DNA of 64,000 nucleotides from Actinomyces lilanjuaniae (GTDB lineage: Bacteria > Actinomycetota > Actinomycetes > Actinomycetales > Actinomycetaceae), in contig NZ_CP032514.1 in NCBI RefSeq assembly GCF_003606385.1, forward strand, positions 1,240,001 through 1,304,000. The letters are read 5' to 3'. Positions 36,102-45,621 of this stretch are shown here, piece after piece (the first letter of the stretch is position 1; every line of letters starts with the position of its first letter). The position numbers were made by a program, and so were the translations under genes. The notes under the pieces were generated by a model. It was not told where the DNA came from. It saw only the letters and a list, made by a program, of their open reading frames with translations, and did no database searches.

Positions 36102-37325
36102 ATGGCTGACGTTGACGACGGTCGTCGCTCCGGTAGCAAGTCGGGTACTGCGGGTTCACAGCGACATGGCTTTGGTCCGCGTTGGAGCCGTGACCCCGAC
36201 GAGGCCGAGTTGACTGGGGCTGTGAGGCGTGGGCGTGATATCGTCTCTGACCCTGTTACTGAGCGCAGTGAGCGGTCTGGTATCCGTCTGTCCAACAGTG
36301 GGCGGCCGATGGCGCACCGCGAGGGGTCGGGCACCTCTAGGCAGGGGCCTCGGAGTCGGAGGGACAGTTCCGGGCGACGTTCGTCCCAGAGACGTAAGGC
36401 ACCTGATCTTCCAGACTCGGTGTCTCCTTCGGATCTTGAGCGTGGCGCTCTGAGGCAGTTACGTCCGTTGGGGCGGCTTAACGCCGACAAGGTCGCTCGC
36501 CATCTTGTCATGGTTCAGTATCTGCTCGACGAGGATCCGCAGGCGGCCTACAGGCATGCGCGATACGCTGCCGACAGCGCTGGTCGTATCGCGGTGGTGC
36601 GAGAGACGGCTGCGGTAGCCGCTTACGTGTCTGGACACTATGCGGAAGCGCTGCGCGACATCCGGACAGTGAGGCGACTGTCCGGGTACGACCTTCATCG
36701 TGCTATCGAGGCCGACTGCGAACGGGCACTAGGTCACTACGACAAGGCTCTCAGGGTGGCTCAGGAGGCTGATCCCCAACAACTTGACGATATTGAGCGC
36801 GCAGAGTTGGCGATGGTTGTCTCTGGGGTCCGTCACGAGATGGGACAGGTGGAACTGGGCCTGGTCGTTATTGAGGACGCTATTCGTTCTGCTCCCAGGA
36901 GCCCTGACATCCTACGGCGGTTGCATTCAGTACGTGCGGACCGCCTGGAAGGGCTTGGCCGCCGTGCTGAGGCACAGGCAGTTCGTCAGCGTATTGCTGA
37001 TTACGACCTCAACCGCCTGGAGGAGCTAGTCGAGGTGTTTGACATTGAGGACGACTACGACCAGGAGTTCGGCTCCTCCAGTGTAGTACCTGCCTCGCAG
37101 GACGGATTGCACCAGGAGGACACCACCGCTGTCACCCCCCCTAGTGACCTGTCGCGTGAGCAGGGCAAGACTTTTGAGCAGCGAGTCGAGGAGGAGGTCG
37201 CTGAACTTCTGGGCGACACTGGTCCTGCTTCGCAAGATGAGCGCGATCCCGATGACGCTGCCCAGGTGGAGGGTGGTTATTATGACAGGGCGTCGGGGGA
37301 TGAAGGCATCGGTGCTCGTGACTAA
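36102..37325 (+). CDS. TPR-like conserved actinobacterial protein (Rv1691 type)
   Basis: 407 residues. The first 110 are basic, Ser/Arg-rich and probably disordered. Residues 115-300 are alpha-helical with repeated A-x-x-Y-A-x-x-A patterns (AAYRHARYAADSAGRIAVVR, SGHYAEALRDIRTVRRLSG, ALGHYDKALRVAQEADP) typical of tetratricopeptide-like scaffolds. An acidic tail of 80 residues follows. No enzyme motif is seen. Its place before the HAD phosphatase, tlyA, nadK and recN matches Rv1691 of M. tuberculosis. The role is unknown. AAGGAG precedes the ATG. Confidence 0.7.
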   Translation: MADVDDGRRSGSKSGTAGSQRHGFGPRWSRDPDEAELTGAVRRGRDIVSDPVTERSERSGIRLSNSGRPMAHREGSGTSRQGPRSRRDSSGRRSSQRRKAPDLPDSVSPSDLERGALRQLRPLGRLNADKVARHLVMVQYLLDEDPQAAYRHARYAADSAGRIAVVRETAAVAAYVSGHYAEALRDIRTVRRLSGYDLHRAIEADCERALGHYDKALRVAQEADPQQLDDIERAELAMVVSGVRHEMGQVELGLVVIEDAIRSAPRSPDILRRLHSVRADRLEGLGRRAEAQAVRQRIADYDLNRLEELVEVFDIEDDYDQEFGSSSVVPASQDGLHQEDTTAVTPPSDLSREQGKTFEQRVEEEVAELLGDTGPASQDERDPDDAAQVEGGYYDRASGDEGIGARD

Positions 37326-38436
37326 CGACAGGAGTGAGGGCACGACTGGGGCGGCGCCATTGGAACCAGCAAGGCTGCTAGGAAGCAGCAGGCCCTTGTG
37401 CGAGGCCTATGACGTGGCGCTGCTCGATCTCGACGGCGTGTGCTTTGCGGGCGAGTCCCGCATCCTGCATGCTGCCGCCTCGGTTAACGCGGCGCGTGAC
37501 AGCGGTATGACGCTGTCCTTTGTCACCAACAACGCCTCCCGGCCTCCGCAGGCGGTTGTCGACAAGCTGGAAGCCAACGGCATCAAGGCGCGTCCTTCGG
37601 AGGTGTTTACGGCCGCTATGGACGGTGCGGCGCTGCTGCGTGAGCACATCCCCCAGGGCTCCACCGTGCTGGTCGTCGGCGGGGAGGGGGTACGTCAGGC
37701 TCTGGTTGAGGCAGGGTACGTCACGACATATACGGCGCAGGACCGACCGGTAGCAGTCCTCCAGGGGTGGGACGCCTCCGTCGGCTGGGCGATGCTGTCA
37801 GAGGCCGCCTACGCTGTCAGTCAGGGAGCGCTGCACGTGGCCACCAATCGTGACGTGACTCTTCCGACGGAACGAGGCCTAGCCTTGGGAAACGGCAGTC
37901 TTGTAGCCGCTGTCGTCTCAGCCACGGGTAGGCAGCCTCTGGTGGGCGGCAAGCCCCATGCCGGCATCTACCGGAGAGCACTGGCACACTCGGGAGGCAC
38001 TGCCCCCCTAGCAGTGGGTGACAGGCTGGACACCGACCTTACCGGTGCGCGCCATGCCGCTGTCCCCGGTCTCCACGTCCTCACCGGGGTGTCGGACGCC
38101 CGGGACGTTATTTTGGCTCCGCCGTCGGCGCGCCCGAGCTTTTTGCACACAGACCTGCGTGGTCTGGTCCAGCCGCACCCAGGGGCAGTGCGGCTCGTAG
38201 AGCAGGAGTCGGTCTGGTGGCAGGTGGGGGCCTGGCGCGCCTGCGTGCGTGCCAGCCAGCTAGTGCTGGACACCGTGGGCACGTTGGGCGGCGACTCCGT
38301 CCGGGTAAGCCTTGATGCCTACCGTGCTCTCGCCTGTGCCGCCTGGGAGTGGACAGACTCCCAGGCGCCCGGAGCTGCGGCGGGACTCACTGTCCCTCAT
38401 ATCGATGTCGAGGCTTCCATGTCGCAGGCAGCATGA
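37300..38436 (+). CDS. HAD-family phosphatase (NagD / glycerol-3-phosphate phosphatase type)
   Basis: 378 residues, HAD subfamily IIA. Motif I is ALLDLDGVCFAGE with the nucleophile Asp, motif II is SFVTNNASRPP, and the C-terminal motif is LAVGDRLDTDLTGARHA. The M. tuberculosis gene at this position (Rv1692) is a glycerol-3-phosphate phosphatase, so a similar role is plausible. The frame is open to 37144; ATG 37300 overlaps the end of the TPR gene, and GTG 37312 and 37318 are alternatives. An extra 60 residues follow the HAD core. Confidence 0.85.
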   Translation: MKASVLVTNDRSEGTTGAAPLEPARLLGSSRPLCEAYDVALLDLDGVCFAGESRILHAAASVNAARDSGMTLSFVTNNASRPPQAVVDKLEANGIKARPSEVFTAAMDGAALLREHIPQGSTVLVVGGEGVRQALVEAGYVTTYTAQDRPVAVLQGWDASVGWAMLSEAAYAVSQGALHVATNRDVTLPTERGLALGNGSLVAAVVSATGRQPLVGGKPHAGIYRRALAHSGGTAPLAVGDRLDTDLTGARHAAVPGLHVLTGVSDARDVILAPPSARPSFLHTDLRGLVQPHPGAVRLVEQESVWWQVGAWRACVRASQLVLDTVGTLGGDSVRVSLDAYRALACAAWEWTDSQAPGAAAGLTVPHIDVEASMSQAA

Positions 38437-38467
38437 CAACGGACATCTCTCTTGTGAGCAGCAGACC

Positions 38468-38680
38468 ATGAGTAGTGGTTCCGCGGGCTCAGCCCGCTCG
38501 GCTGATACTCCACCGGCGACACAGGCCCATGATGACATTACCCTGCCTCCTCCCGGTGACGTCGCGGAGGATGAGCAGCGTCTCGCCCAGATCGCTCAGA
38601 TGGATCCGCAGGAGCAGGTCTCGGCCCTGGCACAGCTCTACGACCGTCTCTCCCGCATGCTCCGCGAGACCGGGGACTGA
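38468..38680 (+). CDS. Small conserved protein between the HAD phosphatase and TlyA genes
   Basis: 70 residues with a disordered Ser/Ala/Pro-rich first half and an amphipathic helical second half (RLAQIAQMDPQEQVSALAQL, YDRLSRMLRE). It sits at the place of the small gene Rv1693 in M. tuberculosis. It ends two bases before the tlyA start. No function is known; the helix suggests a binding partner. Confidence 0.65.
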   Translation: MSSGSAGSARSADTPPATQAHDDITLPPPGDVAEDEQRLAQIAQMDPQEQVSALAQLYDRLSRMLRETGD

Positions 38681-38682
38681 GC

Positions 38683-39573
38683 GTGGCCCGTCTCATCCGT
38701 ATCGACTCCGAGCTGGTTCGTCGTGGCCTGGCTCGCTCTCGTGACCACGCCGCGACGTTGGTGACCAGCGGGCAGGTCACCGTTGACGGTGTCGTGGTGA
38801 CCAAGCCGGCGCGTCAGGTCAGCCCTGCCCAGGCCCTCCAGCTCGCTGCCCCTGACGGTGACCAGCACACCTATGTCTCCCGGGGAGCCCACAAGTTGGA
38901 GGGTGCCCTTGAGGCCCTAGCCGCGCGGGGCCTCGCCCCCGGCGTCCAGGGACGCCGCTGCCTGGATGCTGGGGCGTCAACCGGGGGATTCACCGACGTT
39001 CTGCTGCGCCGTGGGGCTGAGCATGTCGTCGCTGTTGACGTCGGTTACGGTCAGCTGGCCTGGTCGCTACGGACGCATCCGCGTGTGACGGTGCTGGAGC
39101 GTACGAACGTGCGTACACTCGACCCCCGGCTCGTCGCTCCTGCGCCCGGGCTTGTCGTTGCTGACCTGTCCTTCATATCACTGACCCTGGTCCTGGAGCC
39201 CCTGGTGCAGGCAGCCGCGCCTGACGCGGACCTGCTGCTCATGGTCAAGCCCCAGTTCGAGGTGGGAAAGAATCGGGTAGGGCGCAACGGTGTCGTGCGT
39301 GACCCCCTGCTGCATATCGAGACGGTGCTTGCGGTCGCCCACCACGCGCACAGCCTCGGGCTGAACACTGACGCCGTGACGGCCTCGCCCCTGCCTGGCC
39401 CCGCAGGCAACGTGGAGTACTTTGTGAGCATGCACGCTGCCGGGGCCCCGCACCATGAGAGCCTGACTGGGGCGCGCCTGCGCGCTGAGGCTGAGCGAGC
39501 CGTCCGGGAAGGGCCGGCGGAGACGGAGCGGCCCGCTGACTGTAGCAGTGACGACGGGAGGACCCTGTTATGA
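38683..39573 (+). CDS. tlyA: TlyA-family rRNA 2'-O-methyltransferase
   Basis: 296 residues. An N-terminal S4 RNA-binding domain (RIDSELVRRGLARSRDHAAT) is followed by an FtsJ-like SAM domain with GRRCLDAGASTGGFTDVLLR (motif I) and the K-D-K-E residues in KPQFEVGKNRVG and nearby. In mycobacteria TlyA methylates 16S and 23S rRNA and affects capreomycin sensitivity. The GTG start lies two bases after the preceding stop. The stop overlaps nadK (ATGA). Confidence 0.93.
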   Translation: MARLIRIDSELVRRGLARSRDHAATLVTSGQVTVDGVVVTKPARQVSPAQALQLAAPDGDQHTYVSRGAHKLEGALEALAARGLAPGVQGRRCLDAGASTGGFTDVLLRRGAEHVVAVDVGYGQLAWSLRTHPRVTVLERTNVRTLDPRLVAPAPGLVVADLSFISLTLVLEPLVQAAAPDADLLLMVKPQFEVGKNRVGRNGVVRDPLLHIETVLAVAHHAHSLGLNTDAVTASPLPGPAGNVEYFVSMHAAGAPHHESLTGARLRAEAERAVREGPAETERPADCSSDDGRTLL

Positions 39574-40613
39574 GCGGCCCTGGGGCCTGGGCTGGGGCGG
39601 CACGTGTTGAGGACTGCGGTGGGTATGACGCTAGTTCCTCGGCGGCGACTCACGGCCGGGGAGTCCCTAGCCGTGCCGACACCCACAACCAGCGGCAGGT
39701 TGTGCGTCGTGTCATGGTCTTTCGTCGTGACCGCAATGACCAGCCGGTGCCTCGTCACCTCAGGTCTGCCCCCACGGCCAACGCTGTTGCCCGGGCGGAG
39801 GCGGCTCTGCGTGAGCACGGCGTGGAGCCGGTCGCCCCGGGCAGTGAGTTGCCGGTAGACATGGTCCTGGTCCTGGGAGGTGACGGCACGATCCTGCGGG
39901 CCTGTGAGGAGGCTCGTCAGCGCGACATCCCCCTAGTTGGGATCAATACGGGGCACATCGGGTTCCTGGCTGAGGCTGATCCGGACGCTGTCGAGCAGGT
40001 GGTCGCCGACATCGTCGCGGGACGCTTTACCGTAGAGACCCGCACGGCCCTTGACGTCGAGGTTATCGCGCCCGACGGCTCGACCCGGCACCAGTGGGCG
40101 CTCAACGAGGCCGCACTGGAGAAACGTGACCGTGCCCGCATGCTGGAGGTCGCCATCGGTGTGGACGGCCAGGCGGTCTCCTCCTTCGGGTGTGACGGCC
40201 TCATCGTGTCCACCCCGACCGGGTCCACCGCCTACGCCTTCTCCTGCGGCGGACCCGTCATATGGCCGGAGGTCGAGGCCCTCCTTCTGGTACCGGTCGC
40301 TGCCCACGCCCTGTTCACGCGTCCCCTCGTGCTGGGTCCTGACTCCTGCCTCGAGGTCGTCGTACAGCACGGCGGCTTCGGTGGGGCCGAGATCTGGTGT
40401 GACGGCCGACGTAGTCTCGACGTCCCCTCGGGCAGCCGTATCCGGGTCGTCCGGGCAGATCGGCCCGTCAGGCTGGCCCGGCTCAACGACGCCCCCTTCT
40501 CCACGCGTCTGGTGCGCAAGCTGGGACTGCCCGTCCAAGGGTGGCGCGCCTCGCCTGGGGCAGGCAGCTACGGAACCGCCCAGCGACGGCCACCGGGGGA
40601 GCAGACACAATGA
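39570..40613 (+). CDS. nadK: NAD kinase
   Basis: Makes NADP from NAD, using ATP or polyphosphate. 347 residues from ATG 39570, which overlaps tlyA. The conserved GGDGTILRACE motif, the NTGHIGFLAE segment and GLIVSTPTGSTAYAFSCGGP are present. The first 45 residues are not conserved, so a later start such as GTG 39700 is possible. The stop overlaps recN by ATGA. Confidence 0.94.
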   Translation: MSGPGAWAGAARVEDCGGYDASSSAATHGRGVPSRADTHNQRQVVRRVMVFRRDRNDQPVPRHLRSAPTANAVARAEAALREHGVEPVAPGSELPVDMVLVLGGDGTILRACEEARQRDIPLVGINTGHIGFLAEADPDAVEQVVADIVAGRFTVETRTALDVEVIAPDGSTRHQWALNEAALEKRDRARMLEVAIGVDGQAVSSFGCDGLIVSTPTGSTAYAFSCGGPVIWPEVEALLLVPVAAHALFTRPLVLGPDSCLEVVVQHGGFGGAEIWCDGRRSLDVPSGSRIRVVRADRPVRLARLNDAPFSTRLVRKLGLPVQGWRASPGAGSYGTAQRRPPGEQTQ

Positions 40614-42439
40614 TCGACTCCCTGCGCATTGAGGACCTCGGGGTCATCCAGGAGGCTGAGGTGTCCCTGAGCAAGGGGCTGACCGCCCTGACGGGAGAGA
40701 CTGGTGCGGGAAAGACCATGGTCCTGACCTCCTTGGGTCTTCTTCTGGGGCAGCGGGCGGATGCCTCGGTGGTGCGTGCTGGTGCCCGGCGCTGCCTGGT
40801 CGAGGGGACCTTCCTGCTAGAGCCCACCTCCCGGGCTGCTGCACGTGCAGTCGAGGCAGGTGCTGAGCTTGACGGAGAGGCTCTCATCGCCTCCCGGGCC
40901 GTCCCTGCTTCAGGACGCTCACGTGCCTACCTCGGGGGTCGCTCAGTGCCCTCAGCAGTTCTCGCCGAGGTCGGCACCACGCTCGTCGCCGTCCACGGAC
41001 AAACTGACCAGCTCCGGCTGCGCTCTGCCTCCGCCCAGCGGGCAGCCCTGGACTCCTTGGGAGGCAACGGGCACGCTCAGGTGTGCCGACGCTACTCCCA
41101 GGCCTACCGGCACCGGAAGGAGGCTGCGGAGGAGCTTGCCTCCTGGCAGGCCTCAGCCCAGGAGCGCGCTCAGGAGACGGAACGGCTGCGCGCCTGGCTC
41201 AACCAGCTTGACGATCTTGCCCCCCAGCCCGGGGAGGACCATAGGCTGAGGGAGGAGGCCGAGCGGCTGGACAACGCGGAGGACCTGCGCCGTGCGGCCG
41301 AGTCGGCCCTAGTGTCTCTCAGCGGGCGTGAGGAGTCACTCGAGGACCCCGCCGACGTCGTCACCCTGGCGGCCAGGGCGGACCGGGCGCTGGCCGCCGT
41401 GGCCGCCGTGGACCCGACCCTGGCAGACCTGGCTGACCGTACCCGTCGGCTGGGTATTGAAGCGGCAGATGTCTCTGCCGACCTGGCGGGATACCTGGAG
41501 GATCTGGAGGCCGATCCGGCACGCCTGGCCTGGGTCCAGGACCGTCGCGCTGCCCTGGCCCGGGGCTGCCAGGAGATCGGCGGGGTGGCTGAGCACCTAG
41601 AGGACGTTGATGCCCTGCTGGCCTGGCAGCAGCGGGCGGTGCGGCGCCTCTGCGAGCTGGACGGCCCCGGAGACACCGAGTCGCTGCTGGTGCAGCGGCT
41701 GGCTGAGGCCGACGACGAGCTCTCCACAGCCTGCAGCGAGTTGTCCGGTGCGCGCGCCGTGCTGGCACGTCGCCTGGAGGAGGCTGTCACCGCCGAGCTC
41801 AACGGACTGCAGATGGCAGGCTCCCGCCTGGTCGTCAAGCTCACCGCGCTCGACCAGCCGGGGCCTGCCGGAGCCGAGTCGGTGACGTTCCTGCTGGTCG
41901 CCCACCCTGGTGCCCTGGCCCTGCCCCTGGGCAAGGGGGCCTCAGGAGGAGAGCTCTCCCGGATCATGCTGGCCCTGGAGGTCGTCCTGGCGGAGGCGCA
42001 GCCGCAGGACCGGGACCCGGTGGGAGGATCCGCGCACACCCGCACCCTTGTCTTCGACGAGATCGACGCGGGGGTCGGGGGACGGGCCGCCCGAGAGGTC
42101 GGACGACGGCTCGCGCGGCTGTCGCGCCGCCATCAAGTGGTAGTAGTCACTCATCTAGCCCAGGTAGCGGCATGGGCAGACACCCACCTGGTGGTGCGTC
42201 GGCAGACGGCCGCACCCACGGGGCACGTGGGTGCGGTGGCTGGTGGCAGCGCCCCTGACACTGCCTCTGTGCAGCCTGATACCGCGGCGCAGACGCTGAC
42301 GACCGTGACCGCTGTCGAGGGCAGGCAGCGCCAGCGAGAGCTGGCGCGCATGCTGTCGGGGCACGAGGACTCCCAGGCTGCCGTTCGCCACGCTGCCGAG
42401 TTGCTCCGCGAGGCCACCGTGGCACAATCCCAGGCGTGA
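40610..42439 (+). CDS. recN: DNA repair protein RecN
   Basis: SMC-like ATPase acting in double-strand break repair, 609 residues. The start MIDSLRIEDLGVIQEAEVSL is fixed by the four-base overlap with nadK. Walker A is GETGAGKTM. Central coiled coils occupy residues 160-370. The C-terminal ABC signature is GKGASGGELSRIMLALEVVL and Walker B is TLVFDEIDAGVGG, followed by VVVVTHLAQVAAWADTH. A 50-residue insertion sits near the end. The stop overlaps the steA GTG. Confidence 0.95.
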   Translation: MIDSLRIEDLGVIQEAEVSLSKGLTALTGETGAGKTMVLTSLGLLLGQRADASVVRAGARRCLVEGTFLLEPTSRAAARAVEAGAELDGEALIASRAVPASGRSRAYLGGRSVPSAVLAEVGTTLVAVHGQTDQLRLRSASAQRAALDSLGGNGHAQVCRRYSQAYRHRKEAAEELASWQASAQERAQETERLRAWLNQLDDLAPQPGEDHRLREEAERLDNAEDLRRAAESALVSLSGREESLEDPADVVTLAARADRALAAVAAVDPTLADLADRTRRLGIEAADVSADLAGYLEDLEADPARLAWVQDRRAALARGCQEIGGVAEHLEDVDALLAWQQRAVRRLCELDGPGDTESLLVQRLAEADDELSTACSELSGARAVLARRLEEAVTAELNGLQMAGSRLVVKLTALDQPGPAGAESVTFLLVAHPGALALPLGKGASGGELSRIMLALEVVLAEAQPQDRDPVGGSAHTRTLVFDEIDAGVGGRAAREVGRRLARLSRRHQVVVVTHLAQVAAWADTHLVVRRQTAAPTGHVGAVAGGSAPDTASVQPDTAAQTLTTVTAVEGRQRQRELARMLSGHEDSQAAVRHAAELLREATVAQSQA

Positions 42440-43641
42440 GGAACCCCTTCCGCAGGACGCCGCCGTCAGGCTCTGACCGCTCCACCCGTGTGGTCCGTGT
42501 CGACTCGCGTACCAAAAGGCTCACCAAGCGCCTTCAAAGCGGTGAGGTCGCCGTTATCGACCACGCTGACCTCGATCGGGTAGCTGCGGAGGCACTGGTC
42601 GAGTGCCGCCCTTCGGCTGTGCTCAACGCTGCCCCCTCGGTGTCCGGCCGCTACCCCAACCTTGGCCCCGGCGTCCTGGTGGAGGCGGGAATACCCCTGG
42701 TTGACGACCTCGGCCCGGAGGTCATGCGCTTGCACGACGGGCAGCGAGTCATCATCCGGGACGGGACCGTCCTGCTCCCGGACGAGGAGCAGCCGGTTGC
42801 CGAGGGGACGCGCCAGAGCGCCGAGACTGTGGAGGCCTCCATGGCCTCTGCCCGGAAAGGGCTCGCCGTCCAGCTAGAGGCCTTTGCTGCCAACACCATC
42901 GAGTACATGCGCGGGGAGTGGGACCTGCTGCTCAACGGTGTCGGTATGCCCGAGGTGTCTACGCAGATGGGGGGGCGGCACGTCCTGGTCGTGGTGCGCG
43001 GGTACTCCTACAAGGAGGACCTTAGGGCGCTGCGGCCCTATATCCGCGAGTACAAGCCCGTCATCATCGGTGTCGACGGAGGGGCTGACGCGGTGCTGGA
43101 GGCGGGTCTCAAACCCCACATGATCGTGGGCGACATGGACTCGGTCTCTGACAGGGCACTGTCCTGCGGTGCGGAGATCGTCGTCCACGCCTACCGTGAC
43201 GGCCGTGCCCCTGGTCTTGAGCGTGTGGAAGAGCTGGGCGTGAGCCACCACGTCTTCTCCGCCACCGGTACCTCAGAGGATATCGCGATGCTCATGGCTG
43301 ACGAGGCGGACGCGGAGATCATCGTCGCCCTGGGTACGCACGCCACCCTCGTGGAGTTCCTGGACAAGGGGCGCTCAGGGATGTCCTCCACCTTCCTGAC
43401 CCGTCTCAAGGTTGGCGGCCGTCTCATCGACGCCAAGGGGGTCTCCCGCCTCTACCGGACCCGCATCTCAGGGTGGTGGCTGCTCCTGCTGGCACTGGCC
43501 GGTGTCCTTGCCCTCACAGCGGCCCTGATGTCAACCCCGGGGGGCCAGACCTTCCTGGGGCTGTTCGGTGCGATCTGGGACGACATCGTCAACTTCTTCC
43601 GCTCACTGGTGGGACTGTCCCCACGGCCCCCGACCGTGTAA
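42436..43641 (+). CDS. steA: SteA-family cytokinetic ring protein
   Basis: 401 residues, homologue of Rv1697 and of corynebacterial SteA, which works with SteB at the septum and affects cell-wall hydrolysis. A thiamin-pyrophosphokinase-like domain is seen (IIGVDGGADAVLEAGLKPHM then IVGDMDSVSD). One C-terminal membrane helix (WWLLLLALAGVLALTAALM) is followed by a short amphipathic tail. GTG 42436 overlaps recN. The steB gene follows after 48 bases. Confidence 0.9.
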   Translation: MRNPFRRTPPSGSDRSTRVVRVDSRTKRLTKRLQSGEVAVIDHADLDRVAAEALVECRPSAVLNAAPSVSGRYPNLGPGVLVEAGIPLVDDLGPEVMRLHDGQRVIIRDGTVLLPDEEQPVAEGTRQSAETVEASMASARKGLAVQLEAFAANTIEYMRGEWDLLLNGVGMPEVSTQMGGRHVLVVVRGYSYKEDLRALRPYIREYKPVIIGVDGGADAVLEAGLKPHMIVGDMDSVSDRALSCGAEIVVHAYRDGRAPGLERVEELGVSHHVFSATGTSEDIAMLMADEADAEIIVALGTHATLVEFLDKGRSGMSSTFLTRLKVGGRLIDAKGVSRLYRTRISGWWLLLLALAGVLALTAALMSTPGGQTFLGLFGAIWDDIVNFFRSLVGLSPRPPTV

Positions 43642-43689
43642 GGCAGGTTAAGGCACGCTACGGACTTCTGAGGACGTGAGGCAGTAACT

Positions 43690-44620
43690 ATGATCGACTT
43701 CCGCTACCACCTGGTCTCTCTCATCTCTGTCTTCCTGGCGCTTGCGGTCGGGATCGTCCTGGGGGCCGGACCGCTCCAGAACTCCCTCGGCACAGCGCTC
43801 AACGACCAGGTCACTTCTCTGCGTGAGAGTCGCAACACCCTTAACAGCCAGCTTGAGCAGACAGCATCGGCGCTCAACGAGCGTGACACCTACATCACCC
43901 AGGTGGCCCGCTCTCTCCTTCCGGGAACGCTCAGTGGCCAGACGGTGGCTGTCGTCATGCTTCCCGGTGCTGAGGAGGATGATGCCGACCAGATTGTCGC
44001 CCAGCTGCAGGCGGCCGGAGCAGCGGCCGACGGACGCTACGCCCTGACGGAGACGTGGGTGGAGCGCTCTCGGGAGAGCTACCGCAGCACCTACTCCGAG
44101 CAGTTCACCGACCTGCTGGCAGACCCCGCGTCGTCTGCGCCCAACGCCGTCATGGGGAGGGGGTGGGCAAGGCCCTGACCGGGGACGACGGCAGCGCCAG
44201 GGCACTGGAAAACCTGCTCACTGCAGGCGAGGACCCCCTCATGACAACTGAGGCCGAGCCGAGCGGCCCGCCGACATGGTCGTTGTCGTCGGGCCACGGG
44301 CGCAGCCCTCCTCCGGCGGACCCTCCGGCACAGCGACACCACAGGCGACTGACGGTACCGAGCCTGGCTCCTGGGTCCCCGTCATGACCGGTGCGGGCTC
44401 CGCAGCGACCACGGTTGTCGTGGGATCGGCCGACGAGAGCACAGGCGTCGTCGCCCTGATTCGCTCAGACGACGCTGCTGTCACCACCGTGGACTCGGTG
44501 GGGCAGGCCCCTGCGGCGGTATCGACCCCGCTGGCCCTGGTTGCCACCGAGGCAGGCACGGTAGGCCACTATGGCTTTGACCAGGGCGCCACCGCCGTCA
44601 TGCCTCCTGTGCCGGGGTAA
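43690..44620 (+). CDS. steB: SteB/MctB-family protein (two frameshifts, near 44154 and 44267)
   Basis: Homologue of Rv1698 (called MctB, outer-membrane copper efflux) and of corynebacterial SteB. The N-terminus MIDFRYHLVSLISVFLALAV then GIVLGAGPLQ has the characteristic membrane helix; a coiled coil follows (SLRESRNTLNSQLEQTASAL). The frame is lost twice by one missing base, in the G-run at 44154-44163 and in CCC at 44267-44269. Restored, it continues through GEGVGKALTGDDGSARALENL and MVVVVGPRAQPSSGG to FDQGATAVMPPVPG, about 310 residues. The homologue's function differs between reports. Confidence 0.83.
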
Positions 44621-44718
44621 GCTGGTGCTTCACCTACAGGGTCCCTCCTCGGGGCTGCGACCTGGTCCTGGTGAGCCGGTACCCCGCCCTGCTGAGGTCG
44701 GCAGCCTAGGCTGGTCCC

Positions 44719-45621
44719 ATGAGACTGACGAGGAGCAGCACCGTTTCCTCACGCCGCCTGGCAACGGCGGCGCTGGGCTCAGCCTGTGCTGCCCTGTGCG
44801 CGTGCACGGGGCTGGCTGGCAGGTCCCCCGTGCTCACGCGCACCAACTTCCACGGACGTAGGGTCAGTCTGCGCGGGGGCGCTGGAGCCGCGGTCGGGAG
44901 CGTGGTGGCGTGCCTGGCTGCCGGGGAGCAGGCTGCGGGCACGGTGGTACCTGCGGCGGTGGCGACCGGGGCCGGCGCGGTGGCAGGACTGGTTGACGAC
45001 CTGGACGAGGGTGCTCATGACGGTGAGCACGTTGCCAAGGGTCTCAGAGGTCACCTGGGCGCTCTGGCCCGCGGTAGGGTCACCACCGGGGTCGTGAAGA
45101 TCGTGGTGATCGGAGCAGGTGCGGCGGTGGCCGGGGGCCTGCTCGCAGCTGACCGTGGCCGCGGGCGGGCAGGGGCGGGCCGCGCCCGACGATGTGCCGT
45201 CCTGGGTGACGCCGTGGTCACCACGGTCACGATCGCCTCGTGGGCCAACGTGATGAACCTGCTCGACCTGCGGCCAGGCCGGACGCTCAAGGCGACCGGC
45301 CTGGTATCCGCCCTCGTGCTCGTGGTGCCCATTGACCGGGCAGCGGCCTCGCGCCGCCTCGCGGCTGGAGCGCTGGGCGTCGTGGCCGCCTGCCTGCCCG
45401 GCGACCTGCGGGAGCGCACCATGCTTGGTGACACCGGTGCCAACGCCCTGGGTGCCCTGGTGGGCACTGCGGTGGCGTCGCACCCCTGCCGGGTTGCGCG
45501 TGAGGCGGCAGCCCTTCTCGGGGTGGTCCTTGTCCTGGCCAGCGAGAAGGTCTCCTTCAGCTCGGTGATTGACAAGGTCCCTGCTCTGGCAGCGCTTGAC
45601 CGCCTGGGCCGCCGCCCCTGA
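44719..45621 (+). CDS. MraY/WecA-like phospho-sugar polyprenyl-phosphate transferase
   Basis: A multipass membrane protein of 300 residues in the polyprenyl-phosphate sugar-1-phosphate transferase superfamily, which starts lipid-linked glycan synthesis. Family positions visible are RTNFHGRRVSLRGGAG (the GGG loop), the Asp pair AGLVDDLDEG, NVMNLLDLRPGRTLKATG (equivalent of the NLTDG loop, here without its final DG) and ERTMLGDTGANALGALVG. The gene overlaps the flippase gene by one base (TGATG). The sugar substrate is unknown. Sequence features differ enough from true MraY to make a dedicated polymer pathway more likely. Confidence 0.75.
   Translation: MRLTRSSTVSSRRLATAALGSACAALCACTGLAGRSPVLTRTNFHGRRVSLRGGAGAAVGSVVACLAAGEQAAGTVVPAAVATGAGAVAGLVDDLDEGAHDGEHVAKGLRGHLGALARGRVTTGVVKIVVIGAGAAVAGGLLAADRGRGRAGAGRARRCAVLGDAVVTTVTIASWANVMNLLDLRPGRTLKATGLVSALVLVVPIDRAAASRRLAAGALGVVAACLPGDLRERTMLGDTGANALGALVGTAVASHPCRVAREAAALLGVVLVLASEKVSFSSVIDKVPALAALDRLGRRP

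Noticed and set aside
36079..36108. A 9-codon ORF overlapping the start of the TPR-protein gene
   Set aside because: The ribosome binding site is too far away, and AAGGAG inside it serves the main start at 36102.
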